Origin: JAIVGV01 sp032229975
Lineage (GTDB): Bacteria; Acidobacteriota; Blastocatellia; Pyrinomonadales; Pyrinomonadaceae
NCBI GenBank assembly: GCA_032229975.1
Contig: JAVXVG010000023.1
Coordinates: forward strand, 15,365-79,364
Reading direction: 5' to 3'
Length of the DNA stretch: 64,000 nucleotides
The position numbers were made by a program, and so were the translations under genes. Position 1 is the first letter of the stretch. Every line of letters starts with the position of its first letter. Positions 15,599 to 24,544 of this stretch are shown here, in pieces. The notes below the pieces were generated by a model. The model did no database searches, was not told the origin of the DNA, and saw only the letters and a program-made list of their open reading frames with translations.

Positions 15599-16087
15599 AT
15601 GTCTGAACTGAGCGAGCTATATCAACAGGTCATCCTCGACCACAACAAGAAGCCGCGTAACTTTCGTCGGATGGATGACGCGACAGAGAGCGCGGAGGGC
15701 TTCAACCCTCTGTGCGGCGATCAACTCACGGTCTATCTACGAACCGCAAACGGCATCGTCGATGAAGTGAGCTTTGAAGGTTCGGGCTGCGCCATCTCGA
15801 AGGCTTCGGCGAGCATGATGACGCAGGCTGTGAAGGGCAAGACGCGCGAGGAAGTGGAACAACTCTTCGGCGAGTTTCATCGCATGGTCATCGGCGAGTT
15901 GGATGAAGAGGCTGCGCCTAACGCGCTCGGTCGTCTGAAAATCTTCGCGGGCGTAAGAGAGTTTCCGGCGCGCGTCAAATGCGCGAGTCTGCCGTGGCAC
16001 ACGCTCCACTCCGCGCTCGCGGGAGGCGGCGCGGCGACGACCGAAGACCTCGGAGCAGACATCAACTCCGAACACGCCTCGGCTTGA
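15599..16087 (+). CDS. sufU: SufU-type sulfur-transfer / Fe-S scaffold protein
   Basis: 162-residue SufU/IscU-like protein that accepts persulfide sulfur from SufS. The three conserved Cys contexts are present: NPLCGDQ near residue 40, EGSGCAISKASASMM near 63 and RVKCASLPWHTL near 127, with Asp after the first Cys as in zinc-containing SufU. It also has the extended insert between Cys2 and Cys3 typical of SufU rather than IscU. It is the last gene of the suf operon, followed 33 bases later by a strong terminator. Confidence 0.95.
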   Translation: MSELSELYQQVILDHNKKPRNFRRMDDATESAEGFNPLCGDQLTVYLRTANGIVDEVSFEGSGCAISKASASMMTQAVKGKTREEVEQLFGEFHRMVIGELDEEAAPNALGRLKIFAGVREFPARVKCASLPWHTLHSALAGGGAATTEDLGADINSEHASA

Positions 16088-16120
16088 CGGCGACGATCAA
16101 ACGTCGCGAGAGTTCAAACG

Positions 16121-16157
16121 AAGGACGACGCTTGTGTGCGTCGTCCTTTTTGTTTTG
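16121..16157 (+). terminator. Rho-independent terminator of the suf operon
   Basis: Perfect 11-bp stem AAGGACGACGC / GCGTCGTCCTT (16121-16131 and 16138-16148) with a six-base loop, followed by TTTGTTTTG. This is the clearest intrinsic terminator in the window and marks the end of the suf transcript. Confidence 0.93.
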
Positions 16158-16239
16158 TCATGCAGTCGTTTTCGTTTTCGCGCGGTTGGCAAAGTTCGAC
16201 GCTTCTGTTCATAATAGCGCGCGAAGACGGGAGCCCACA

Positions 16240-17358
16240 TTGAAGATCGCACAGGTTGAACTCCGCGAAATACGCCTGCCGCTCGTCCACTTCTTCGAGA
16301 CCAGCTTCGGGCGCACGACCGTGCGACGCATCCTGCTTGTGCGCGTGCGCGACGAAGATGGAGCCGAGGGCTGGGGCGAGTGCACCGCCGGAGAGGGCCC
16401 CTTCTACAGCGAAGAGTGGGCGGAGAGCGCGTGGACTGTGATCGAAACATTCCTCGCGCCGATGACGGTCGGGCGCGAGGTCGAAGGCGCGGCGCAGATC
16501 GGCGAGCTGATGAAAGCCGTGCGCGGCCATCGCATGGCGAAGGCGTCAATCGAGACGGCGTGCTGGGATTTGGAAGCGAAGCGTGCGGGCCTGTCTCTGT
16601 GGAAACATCTCGGCGGCACACGCACGGAGATCGCAAGCGGCGTCTCCATCGGCATACAGGATTCGCCCGAACAACTCATCGAGAAGATCGCGCGCGAAGT
16701 CGAAGCCGGTTATCAACGCATCAAGATCAAGATCAAGCCGGGTTGGGATGAGAAGATCGTCGAGCGCGTGCGCGAAAATTTCCCCGACATCCCTCTGATG
16801 GTTGACGCCAACTCGGCTTACACGCTTGCAGACGTGCCGCTCTTCCAATCGCTCGATCAATTCAATCTGATGATGGCAGAGCAGCCGCTCGCGCACGACG
16901 ACATGATCGATCACGCGGAGCTACAAAGACAGATCAAGACTCCTGTCTGTCTCGACGAGTCGGTGCGCTCGTCTGCGGATGCGCGCAAGGCAATCGAGAT
17001 GGGCGCGTGCCGAATTATTAACGTGAAGCTCGGTAGAGTCGGTGGACACGCAGAGGGGCGTCGCGTGGAGCAGGCGGCACGCGAGCGCGGGATTCCCGTC
17101 TGGTGCGGCGGGATGCTTGAGTCCGGCATCGGGCGCGCACACAACATCGCCATGTCCACGCTCGCGGGCTTTAGCTTGCCGGGCGACGTGTCCGCGAGCG
17201 CGCGTTACTGGGAAGAGGACATTGTCGATCCGGCCATCGTCGTCTCAGCGCGCGGCACGATCACGCCGCCGGACAAGCCGGGCATCGGCTTTGAAGTTCA
17301 AGGGAAACGCGTTGATGCTTTGACAGTCCGCCGCGAGAGTTTCGACGCCGCGAGGTAG
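16240..17358 (+). CDS. menC: Enolase-superfamily o-succinylbenzoate synthase / N-acylamino-acid racemase
   Basis: Muconate-lactonizing subgroup enolase enzyme, about 372 residues. The closest match is the MenC/NSAR group, which makes o-succinylbenzoate in menaquinone synthesis and often also racemises N-acylamino acids. The start is TTG 16240, with GGGAG six bases upstream and the protein then beginning KIAQVELREIRLPL. The lid loop follows, with FFETSFGRT near residue 17. Catalytic features are the KxK motif RIKIKIKPGW near 163, metal ligands in MVDANSAY, EQPL and LDESV, and the base Lys in NVKLGRVGG. The next genes are peptidases, so a racemase role in amino-acid salvage is an alternative to menaquinone synthesis. 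Confidence 0.85.
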   Translation: MKIAQVELREIRLPLVHFFETSFGRTTVRRILLVRVRDEDGAEGWGECTAGEGPFYSEEWAESAWTVIETFLAPMTVGREVEGAAQIGELMKAVRGHRMAKASIETACWDLEAKRAGLSLWKHLGGTRTEIASGVSIGIQDSPEQLIEKIAREVEAGYQRIKIKIKPGWDEKIVERVRENFPDIPLMVDANSAYTLADVPLFQSLDQFNLMMAEQPLAHDDMIDHAELQRQIKTPVCLDESVRSSADARKAIEMGACRIINVKLGRVGGHAEGRRVEQAARERGIPVWCGGMLESGIGRAHNIAMSTLAGFSLPGDVSASARYWEEDIVDPAIVVSARGTITPPDKPGIGFEVQGKRVDALTVRRESFDAAR

Positions 17359-17490
17359 CTGCGTTCGGGCCATTCAAAGATTTCAGAACACCTATTTCAG
17401 ATTTCAAACTCCGAACACATATCAAAATCAGCAGGGCCAACATTCGAGCGTGTTCAGAACAAGAAAAGCTATCCTTTGCTTCATGATTCC

Positions 17491-18663
17491 ATGACAGCCG
17501 ATCTCGATCAAACTCGTGTGCGCGATTTGCTCGCATACTTCAATCAGCGTGAGAGTGTGATCCTCGCGCAGATTTGTTCGCTCGTCGCGTGCGAATCACC
17601 TTCGGGCGACGAGCAGGGAAGCCGAGCTGTCGTCGGTCTCCTTGAAGAGACGGCGCGCGGCTTGCGCTGCGTCGAGAGCATCGCGCGCATCACCGTGGAA
17701 AACTACGGCGAGCACTTGAGAGTCGAAGCATTCGCGCGCGACACGGGCCACGAGCGAACGACGCTGCTGCTCGGTCACACCGATACGGTTCACCCGCGCG
17801 GAACTATTGGAGCGCGGCCCGTGCGCGAAGAGGAAGGGCGCGTTTACGGGCCCGGCATCTTTGACATGAAGTCGGGCTGCATCGTCGCACTCGAAGCCTT
17901 GCGCGCGTGCGACGAGTTGGGTTTGAAGCCGCGACGGCCGGTCGTCTTGCTGCTGACGTGCGACGAGGAGGCCGGCAGTCATAGCGGACGCGCGCTCGTC
18001 GAAGCGGAGGCGCAGCGCGCGGCGCAGGTCTTGGTGCTTGAGCCGCCCGCGCCCGGTGGCCGCGCGAAGACGGCGCGCAAGGGGACGGGAATGTTCGAGC
18101 TTCACATTGAAGGTCGCGCCGCGCACGCCGGGCTCGACTTCGAGCGTGGCGCGAGCGCGATTCTTGAAGCCGCGCGCCAGATCGAAAAATTAAACTCCAT
18201 GTGCGATGCCGCGCGCGGCGTGACCGTTAACGTTGGGACGATCAACGGAGGCACGCGCTCGAACGTCGTCGCGGCTGAAGCGCGCGCAGAGATCGACGTG
18301 CGCTTCGAGACGATGGCGGACGCGCTCAGGCTCGAAGAGTCGATCTTGAACCTGCGCGCGTTCGACGAGCGCGTGCGTCTCTTAGTCGAAGGCGGCATCA
18401 ATCGTCCGCCGCTCGAACGCACCCCGTCGGTCGCCGCGCTCTACGCGCGCGCGCAAGCCATTGCTGCATCGCTTAGCTTTGAACTCGGCGAGACACGGGT
18501 GGGCGGCGCGTCCGATGGAAACTTCGCCGCAGCTCTCTGCCCGTCGGTGCTCGATGGTCTCGGCGTCGAAGGCGATGGCGCGCACGCCGCGCACGAGCAC
18601 ATCCTACGCGCGTCGCTCGCGCCGCGTGCCGCGCTCATCGCCGGACTCATCGCAACGCTTTGA
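17491..18663 (+). CDS. M20-family zinc peptidase (carboxypeptidase G2/ArgE-like)
   Basis: Cytoplasmic M20 metallopeptidase of 390 residues from ATG 17491; the frame opens at TTG 17476. It probably removes an N-acyl group or cleaves small peptides. Zn ligands sit in LLLGHTDTVHPRG (His and nearby Asp) and YGPGIFDMKSG (bridging Asp). The catalytic Glu-Glu pair is in TCDEEAGSHSG and the dimerisation domain in GRAAHAGLDFERG. The C-terminal ligand is in the HAAHEHI segment. The neighbours MenC/NSAR-like enzyme and gamma-glutamyltransferase suggest acyl-amino-acid or peptide salvage. Confidence 0.9.
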   Translation: MTADLDQTRVRDLLAYFNQRESVILAQICSLVACESPSGDEQGSRAVVGLLEETARGLRCVESIARITVENYGEHLRVEAFARDTGHERTTLLLGHTDTVHPRGTIGARPVREEEGRVYGPGIFDMKSGCIVALEALRACDELGLKPRRPVVLLLTCDEEAGSHSGRALVEAEAQRAAQVLVLEPPAPGGRAKTARKGTGMFELHIEGRAAHAGLDFERGASAILEAARQIEKLNSMCDAARGVTVNVGTINGGTRSNVVAAEARAEIDVRFETMADALRLEESILNLRAFDERVRLLVEGGINRPPLERTPSVAALYARAQAIAASLSFELGETRVGGASDGNFAAALCPSVLDGLGVEGDGAHAAHEHILRASLAPRAALIAGLIATL

Positions 18664-18741
18664 AACTTCTACACTGTCGCCGCCAAACGATCTAGCAAGT
18701 GGCCGTCGCTAATGATCAGAGATCAATAAGGAGTCCACATC

Positions 18742-20496
18742 ATGAGAGCCAAGCGACTCGCGCTTCTCCTGTTCGCCGTCATGATCTTCGTCAACGCGCC
18801 CGTTGCGCCGTTGTGGCAGAGAGCGCGCGTGTTGAGCGTCGCCGCAGCCGCTTCGCGCGATCCCGTGCGCGCGCGTCACGGCATGGTGGCCTCGACGAAC
18901 CGGCTTGCGTCCGAGGCGGGCGTAGAGATTTTGAAGCGCGGCGGCAACGCCGTTGACGCGGCGATTGCCACGGCGTTCGCGCTCGCTGTCGTGCATCCGG
19001 CTGCGGGAAACTTAGGCGGCGGCGGCTTCATGATGATCCGCTTGCGCGACGGTCGAACCACCGCAATCGACTATCGCGAGATGGCCCCCGCCGCCGCGTC
19101 TCACGACGTTTATCTCGACAAGGGCGGCAACCTGATTAAAGGCGAGGGCTCTTCGACCGTCGGCTATCGTGCGGCGGGCGTGCCGGGCACTCCGGCGGGA
19201 ATGGCGCTGGCCCTCAAGAAATACGGATCGGGCCGTCTCACTTGGTCGCAACTGATCGAACCGGCCCGACAACTCGCGTCGAACGGTTTCGCAATCAGCT
19301 ATGGTCAGGCGCGCTCGTTCCGCGCGGATAGAGAGTTGCTTGGCCGCTATGAAGACTCGCGCCGCATCTTCCTCAATGGTGGAAAATTTTTCGACGAGGG
19401 CGACGTGCTGCGTCAGCCCGATCTCGCCGCGACGTTTGCGCGGATGCAGCGCGGAGGCGCGCGCGAGTTCTACGAAGGCGAGACGGCGCGCATGATCGCC
19501 TCGGACATGAAGCGACATGAAGGGCTCATCACGCTCGCAGACCTCAAGGCTTACGAGCCGAAGGAGCGCGTGCCTTTGGAGACGACCTATCGGGGCTACA
19601 GAGTGATCTCGATGCCGCCGCCTTCTTCGGGCGGCGCGGTTTTGATCGAGATGCTGAACATCCTCGAAGGTTTCGACTTGCGCGCGATGCAGGCGTCGTC
19701 TTCCGAGAAGTATCACTTGATGACCGAAGCGATGCGTCGCGCCTTCGCCGACCGCGCCGAGTACATGGGCGACACTGATTTCGTCAAAGTTCCCATCGCA
19801 GGTTTAATCGATAAGAAGTACGCCGAGCGGCAACGTGCGAGCATCAACATCGAACGCGCCTCGACGAGCGCGGAAGTGCGCGCGGGCAGACCAGCCGGTG
19901 CAGAGTCGCTTGAGACGACGCACTTCACTGTCGTCGATACGGACGGCAACGCCGTGTCGAACACTTACACGCTCAACCTCGGCTACGGATCGGGCGTGAC
20001 GGCAAGCGGAACGGGCGTGTTGATGAACAATGAGATGGACGACTTCGCCGCCAAGCCCGGCACGCCCAACGCGTTCGGTCTCATCCAGAGCGAGAAGAAT
20101 GCTGTCGCGCCGCGCAAGCGTCCGCTCTCGGCGATGACGCCGACCTTCGTGCTTCGTAAAGATGGTACGCTCTGGTTCGCCGTCGGCTCGCCGGGTGGCC
20201 CCACGATCATTAACACGGTGCTGCAAGTGATCGTCAACGTCGTCGATCACGACATGGACATACAGGAGGCGATAGACGCGCCGCGCATCCATCATCAGTG
20301 GCTGCCCGATGAGATCGTCTATGAGCCCTTCGGTCTCTCCGCCGACACCGAGCGCGCGCTTCAGTCGCGCGGCCACAAACTCGTCGCCAAGCCGCGTTAC
20401 ATGGGCGACGCGCAGGGCATCATGATCGAGGCGAAGACGGGAATGCGCCTCGGCGCAAGCGACTCGCGCGCAGAGGGCCAGCCGGTCGGATACTGA
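18742..20496 (+). CDS. ggt: Gamma-glutamyltransferase, exported
   Basis: N-terminal nucleophile hydrolase that cleaves or transfers gamma-glutamyl groups of glutathione and related peptides. 584 residues, with AAGGAG eight bases before the ATG. The N-terminal KRLALLLFAVMIFVNAPVAPL is a signal peptide, so it acts in the periplasm. The proenzyme self-cleaves before the nucleophile Thr in LETTHFTVVDTDGNAVS (near residue 393), giving large and small subunits. Substrate motifs RHGMVAS, NAVDAAIATAFALAVVHPAAGNLGGGGF and GSPGGPTI are present. The full family length is retained. Confidence 0.94.
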   Translation: MRAKRLALLLFAVMIFVNAPVAPLWQRARVLSVAAAASRDPVRARHGMVASTNRLASEAGVEILKRGGNAVDAAIATAFALAVVHPAAGNLGGGGFMMIRLRDGRTTAIDYREMAPAAASHDVYLDKGGNLIKGEGSSTVGYRAAGVPGTPAGMALALKKYGSGRLTWSQLIEPARQLASNGFAISYGQARSFRADRELLGRYEDSRRIFLNGGKFFDEGDVLRQPDLAATFARMQRGGAREFYEGETARMIASDMKRHEGLITLADLKAYEPKERVPLETTYRGYRVISMPPPSSGGAVLIEMLNILEGFDLRAMQASSSEKYHLMTEAMRRAFADRAEYMGDTDFVKVPIAGLIDKKYAERQRASINIERASTSAEVRAGRPAGAESLETTHFTVVDTDGNAVSNTYTLNLGYGSGVTASGTGVLMNNEMDDFAAKPGTPNAFGLIQSEKNAVAPRKRPLSAMTPTFVLRKDGTLWFAVGSPGGPTIINTVLQVIVNVVDHDMDIQEAIDAPRIHHQWLPDEIVYEPFGLSADTERALQSRGHKLVAKPRYMGDAQGIMIEAKTGMRLGASDSRAEGQPVGY

Positions 20497-20501
20497 AAGA
20501 C

Positions 20502-20522
20502 GTGAATCGTTTATCTTGAATC
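20502..20522. repeat. Phased heptamers between ggt and the M24 peptidase
   Basis: Three 7-mers GTGAATC, GTTTATC and TTGAATC begin six bases after the ggt stop; they are a short member of the heptamer family. Confidence 0.4.
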
Positions 20523-20559
20523 GTCGCCGGTGCGTCGTTTATCAACGCGAAGAAAGATC

Positions 20560-22293
20560 ATGACAACATTAGTCAGTCGGGGCAGACTTCAAATCACAGT
20601 CACAACCCTGCTCGTTATAGTCGGCGCGCTGACGCTGACAACGGCTCAAGCGAGCAACGCGTGTGCGGTTGACGATAGGCCCGCGCGCGCGTTGCACGTC
20701 ACGCCCGCCGAGCCTGTGTGGGACGACGCGGCGCGACTATCTGAGTTGGCGGCGCGACGCGAGAAGGTCGCGGAATACATCGGCGAGAAGTCTGTGCTGG
20801 TGTTGTTCAGTGGCGAGCCGCGCGTCTATGCGGGCGACGTTGATTACGAGTTTCGACAGGAGAACAATCTCTTCTACCTGACGCACCTCAATCAGCAGGG
20901 CGCGACGCTTGTGCTGCTGCCCGGCGCAACGCAGTTTCGCGAGATACTCTTCTTGCCGCGCCGCGTCGCCTCGCAAGAGGTCTGGACGGGCCATATGTAC
21001 AGCGCGGAAGAGGCGTACAAACTCTCGGGCATCGCGGAAATCTGGGACGCCGCCGAATTCGAGCCCTTCGTGCGCGCTCTGCGTTTGCGGCGACTGTATA
21101 GACCGAAGGACGAATCAATCTTGAGATCGTCCGCGCCGTCAACAATCGTCACGCTGACAACACAACCGACGAGCACGACGAGCGGGCAGACGACTACACC
21201 AATAACTGCTCAAATAACATCGACCGCTCAATCAACATCCGTCACTCAATCTTCGTCGCAGCCTTCACAGACGCAAGCGGGCGGCGACGCTTTAACGAGC
21301 GCGATGATGCAGGGCGAGGCGTCGATCTACTTGTTGCTGCCGGGTGAGGCGGAGAGCCGAGAGTATCGTCAGGAACAGAATTTCGCGGCGCAGTGGGCCC
21401 GCTCTGATCGCGGCTTGACGGTGAGAAACATTCTGCCGCTCTTCGCGCAGATGCGACGGGTGAAGTCGCCCGCCGAACAGTTGCTCGCGCAGCACGCCGT
21501 CGATATCACGGTCGAGGCGTTGGAGCGCGCGATGTCCGTCGCAAGTCAATCGCGTTGGGAGTATGAGGTCGAGGCCGAAGTCGATTACACCTTCAAGCGG
21601 CGGCACGCCGACAACTGGGGCTACCCTTCAATCGTCGGTTGCGGCGCGGACGCAACGACCTTGCACTATGAAGAGTCGCAGGGCCGCGTCAAGGCCGGTG
21701 ATCTCTTGCTCATGGATGTGGGCGCGGAGTACGCGCACATGAGCGCGGACGTGACGCGCACTTTCCCCGTGAGCGGCAAGTTCTCACCTGCGCAAGCAGA
21801 CATCTATAACGCCGTGTATGCTGCGTCGGAAGCTGCGATGCGCGTCGCCAAACCGGGCGCGACGATCAGCGAAGTGCATAACGCCGCGCTCGCATCGATC
21901 AAAGATAGTTTGCTGCGTCTCGGCTTGATCACTGATCGCAACTCGACTCAGTATCGTCTGTGGTTCATGCACGGCACGTCGCACTGGCTCGGCATGAACG
22001 TGCACGACTTGGACGTGTTCGCGAGAGGTGCGCGCAAGTTTGAGCCGGGGATGATCTTCACCATCGAGCCGGGCATCTACATCCGCGCCGACGCGCTCGA
22101 CAATTTGCCGAAGACGACTGAGAACCAGAAGTTCATCGACGCCGTGCGCCCCGCGTTTGAGAAGTACAAAAACATCGGCGTGAGGATCGAAGACGATGTG
22201 CTGATCACTTCGGACGGCAATCGCGTGATGACCGCCGCGCTCCCGCGCTCGCTCCAAGAAGTCGAGAGCACGATGGCGAAGCTCACGCGTTAA
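20560..22293 (+). CDS. pepP: M24 Xaa-Pro aminopeptidase with signal peptide and Thr/Ser-rich insert
   Basis: Metallo-aminopeptidase that removes N-terminal residues before proline. ATG 20560 gives 577 residues beginning with a signal-like helix (QITVTTLLVIVGALTLTTAQA), which implies export; the frame opens 10 codons earlier. An aminopeptidase-P N-terminal domain (about 45-180) is followed by an unusual 50-residue Thr/Ser/Gln-rich stretch (bases about 21127-21295). The pita-bread catalytic domain comes next. The five metal ligands are visible: Asp and Asp in LMDVGAEYAHMSADVTRTF, His in FMHGTSHWLG, Glu in FTIEPGIY and Glu in VRIEDDVL. It could work with the upstream peptidases in extracellular peptide use. 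Confidence 0.92.
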   Translation: MTTLVSRGRLQITVTTLLVIVGALTLTTAQASNACAVDDRPARALHVTPAEPVWDDAARLSELAARREKVAEYIGEKSVLVLFSGEPRVYAGDVDYEFRQENNLFYLTHLNQQGATLVLLPGATQFREILFLPRRVASQEVWTGHMYSAEEAYKLSGIAEIWDAAEFEPFVRALRLRRLYRPKDESILRSSAPSTIVTLTTQPTSTTSGQTTTPITAQITSTAQSTSVTQSSSQPSQTQAGGDALTSAMMQGEASIYLLLPGEAESREYRQEQNFAAQWARSDRGLTVRNILPLFAQMRRVKSPAEQLLAQHAVDITVEALERAMSVASQSRWEYEVEAEVDYTFKRRHADNWGYPSIVGCGADATTLHYEESQGRVKAGDLLLMDVGAEYAHMSADVTRTFPVSGKFSPAQADIYNAVYAASEAAMRVAKPGATISEVHNAALASIKDSLLRLGLITDRNSTQYRLWFMHGTSHWLGMNVHDLDVFARGARKFEPGMIFTIEPGIYIRADALDNLPKTTENQKFIDAVRPAFEKYKNIGVRIEDDVLITSDGNRVMTAALPRSLQEVESTMAKLTR

Positions 22294-22312
22294 AATTTTT
22301 TATGACCGGCCC

Positions 22313-24544
22313 TTACTCGTAGCTCAAAGCCTCGACCGCATCCTGTCGCGCGGCGCGCAGTGCGGGATAGAGCGCGCCGATTGTCCCGCCGACTAGACCG
22401 ATCAGAAGTGAGAAGATGATCCAGCGCGGCTCGATCTCGACGCTCAAGGTCGAGACGCGCATCAGCGCAAAGCGCGCGGCCAGCGTGAGGGCCAACCCGA
22501 GCGCGACGCCGAGCACGCTCACCGCAATGGCCTCCTGTTCGATGACCCAAGCGATCTTCGTGTTCGACATTCCGAGCGACTTCAAGATTCCGATCTGCCG
22601 CGTGCGTTCCGTCACCGTCGTGTACATCGCGAGCAGGATGACGAGCACGCTGATCGCCGAGGCGATGGCCACGATGACGCTGATGAAGACGTTCAAGGCG
22701 GGCACGCCCGTCGCATACAGCTCGGAGAGATCGCGCGTGAAGATGATCTGATCTTCGGGGAACGCTGCATGGATGCGCGCGGCGACCGCATCCTGCTCCG
22801 CAGGGTTCATGCACGCAACGAGAATGGAAGAGACGCGCCCTTCGCTGCCGAGCTGATCCTGCATGGTCGCGAGCGGAATCTTGATGCGCCCGCCGCCCGG
22901 CGGCTCAAACACGCCGACGATGCGGAACAATCTCTCATAAAGTTTCACAGTCCCGCCGACGCGCGCCTGCGCGTCCCTTTTGTTCTGTTCGATCCACAAT
23001 GGATCGACAATCGCCTCGTCGCCCTTCTCCAGCGCGCGACCCTCGACGATGCGCGTGCCCGCGAGTCGCGAGTAAGAATCAAAGTCGATGCCGTCAACGA
23101 GTCGAACGCCAAAGCCCGTCTCGCTCGAAGCGGTCGTTTGTCCGAGCGGCACGGCGGCGCGCACACCCGCGATGCGCGCGAGTTCATTCGCGTGCGCGAC
23201 GGGCACGGCGAAGGGCTGTTGACCACTGAAGCCCATCGAGCCCGAAGCGCGCACCATGATCTCCGCGCCGACGCTCGCCTCGCGTCGCCCGCGCTCGCGC
23301 AAAACGCCGTGCGCGAGCCCGACGGTGAAGATGACTAAGAGAACGCCGACGCCGACGCCTAAGACGGTGACGAACGTGCGGGCCGGTCTATGTGCGATGT
23401 TTGAGAGTACGAGATTGTCCATGGCTTTTCGCAGGCGTGGATGGCGATCAATTAAACGTCGCGTCGCCGTCGGGAGCGCGCGATACGAAAGGACGATGAG
23501 ACCGAGCGTCGTCCAGAAGATCATCCCGGCTTTGCGTACCAAGCCGAGCGTGACGCCGGTGGCCGCCGCGTAGCCGAGCGTGTGCAGTATGACGCCCGTG
23601 CCGCCCTCATAGACTCCGATGGTCGCGGGCACGAAACCGAAGACGAAGTTGATCACCTTCGTCAGCGATTCGATGATGTAGGGCGCGCTCGCGCCGGGTC
23701 GCAAGCCCAACATCCGAAGCGTCGCGAAGACCTCCCACACGCTCGTCGCGTGCGACAAGAGATCGAGCGCGACGATGACGAAGAACGCGCCGCTTCGCTG
23801 CTGGTAAAACTTATAGACATATGACTCGACGCGGTGGATGTGCTCGTCGCGCTTGCGCAGAAACTGTGGTTCGAGTCTGCGATCCTTCATCTTGTCGAGC
23901 AGCCAACTGATCGGCTTCACGCGTCGCGAGAGCGCGTAGCCGACGAGCGCGAGCACGAAGGTCGCGCTGCCTGCGATCAAAAGCAGAGTGTAGTGTGCGG
24001 GCGCGGGCAGGTCGTAGGAGATGAGCATCACGACCGCGCCGCTCAGGATGAAGAGCGCGACCGAGAGATTGTAGAGCAGATTATCAACGACGAGGGCCTG
24101 CGCGCCCGCGATCAAAGGCACGCGCTTCTTCAAGAGCGCGGCTTTCGTCGCCTCGCCGAGAATGGGGCCCGTGAACGTGAGGAACGAGACGGCTTCGCCA
24201 CCGAGTCGCGTGATGAATGCCTGCCACAGACTAAATTTCCGATGCTCAGGCGCGACGGCGATGCGCATGGCGGCGGCGCGTATGAGATGGCGCAGGCCAC
24301 TGATGGAGAAGAGTAGGAAGAGACCGAGCCCGATCTGCGCGAGCGCGTCGAAGACAGGTTGGATGCCGACGCGGCGCAGCACGTAAACGAGCAGCGCGAC
24401 GCCGAGCAGGAACGCGACCGCCTGACCCCAGAAGACCTTGCGACCCGCGCCGCCGCCCTCGCGCTCATCCGCGCCTTCATCGACGGCAACGTTTGAGTCG
24501 CCTTCGTCAGCGCGACGCTTCATCTCTTCGTCGGCCGAGATCAA
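22313..24544 (-). CDS. Fusion of flippase-like (LPG-synthase TM/UPF0104) domain with FtsX/MacB-type permease
   Basis: 743 residues. After a charged N-terminal tail, residues about 35-345 form a multi-helix domain of the lysylphosphatidylglycerol-synthase transmembrane/flippase-like family. Typical segments are LGGEAVSFLTFTGPILGEATKAALLKKR and NFVFGFVPATIGVYEGG. Residues about 365-743 form an ABC permease of the FtsX/MacB type. This has one helix, a periplasmic MacB_PCD-like domain and three C-terminal helices, with VTERTRQIGILKSLGMSNTKI. No ATPase subunit is near. The TTG start at 24544 overlaps the upstream stop as TTGA; ATG 24523 is the alternative. The two domains are normally separate proteins, so the fusion may couple lipid handling with an extrusion system. 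Confidence 0.82.
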   Translation of the reverse strand: MISADEEMKRRADEGDSNVAVDEGADEREGGGAGRKVFWGQAVAFLLGVALLVYVLRRVGIQPVFDALAQIGLGLFLLFSISGLRHLIRAAAMRIAVAPEHRKFSLWQAFITRLGGEAVSFLTFTGPILGEATKAALLKKRVPLIAGAQALVVDNLLYNLSVALFILSGAVVMLISYDLPAPAHYTLLLIAGSATFVLALVGYALSRRVKPISWLLDKMKDRRLEPQFLRKRDEHIHRVESYVYKFYQQRSGAFFVIVALDLLSHATSVWEVFATLRMLGLRPGASAPYIIESLTKVINFVFGFVPATIGVYEGGTGVILHTLGYAAATGVTLGLVRKAGMIFWTTLGLIVLSYRALPTATRRLIDRHPRLRKAMDNLVLSNIAHRPARTFVTVLGVGVGVLLVIFTVGLAHGVLRERGRREASVGAEIMVRASGSMGFSGQQPFAVPVAHANELARIAGVRAAVPLGQTTASSETGFGVRLVDGIDFDSYSRLAGTRIVEGRALEKGDEAIVDPLWIEQNKRDAQARVGGTVKLYERLFRIVGVFEPPGGGRIKIPLATMQDQLGSEGRVSSILVACMNPAEQDAVAARIHAAFPEDQIIFTRDLSELYATGVPALNVFISVIVAIASAISVLVILLAMYTTVTERTRQIGILKSLGMSNTKIAWVIEQEAIAVSVLGVALGLALTLAARFALMRVSTLSVEIEPRWIIFSLLIGLVGGTIGALYPALRAARQDAVEALSYE

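Noticed and set aside
17374..17410. ATTTCAG/ATTTCAA repeats between menC and the M20 peptidase gene
   Set aside because: Only two clean 7-mers in phase; too weak to list as an array.
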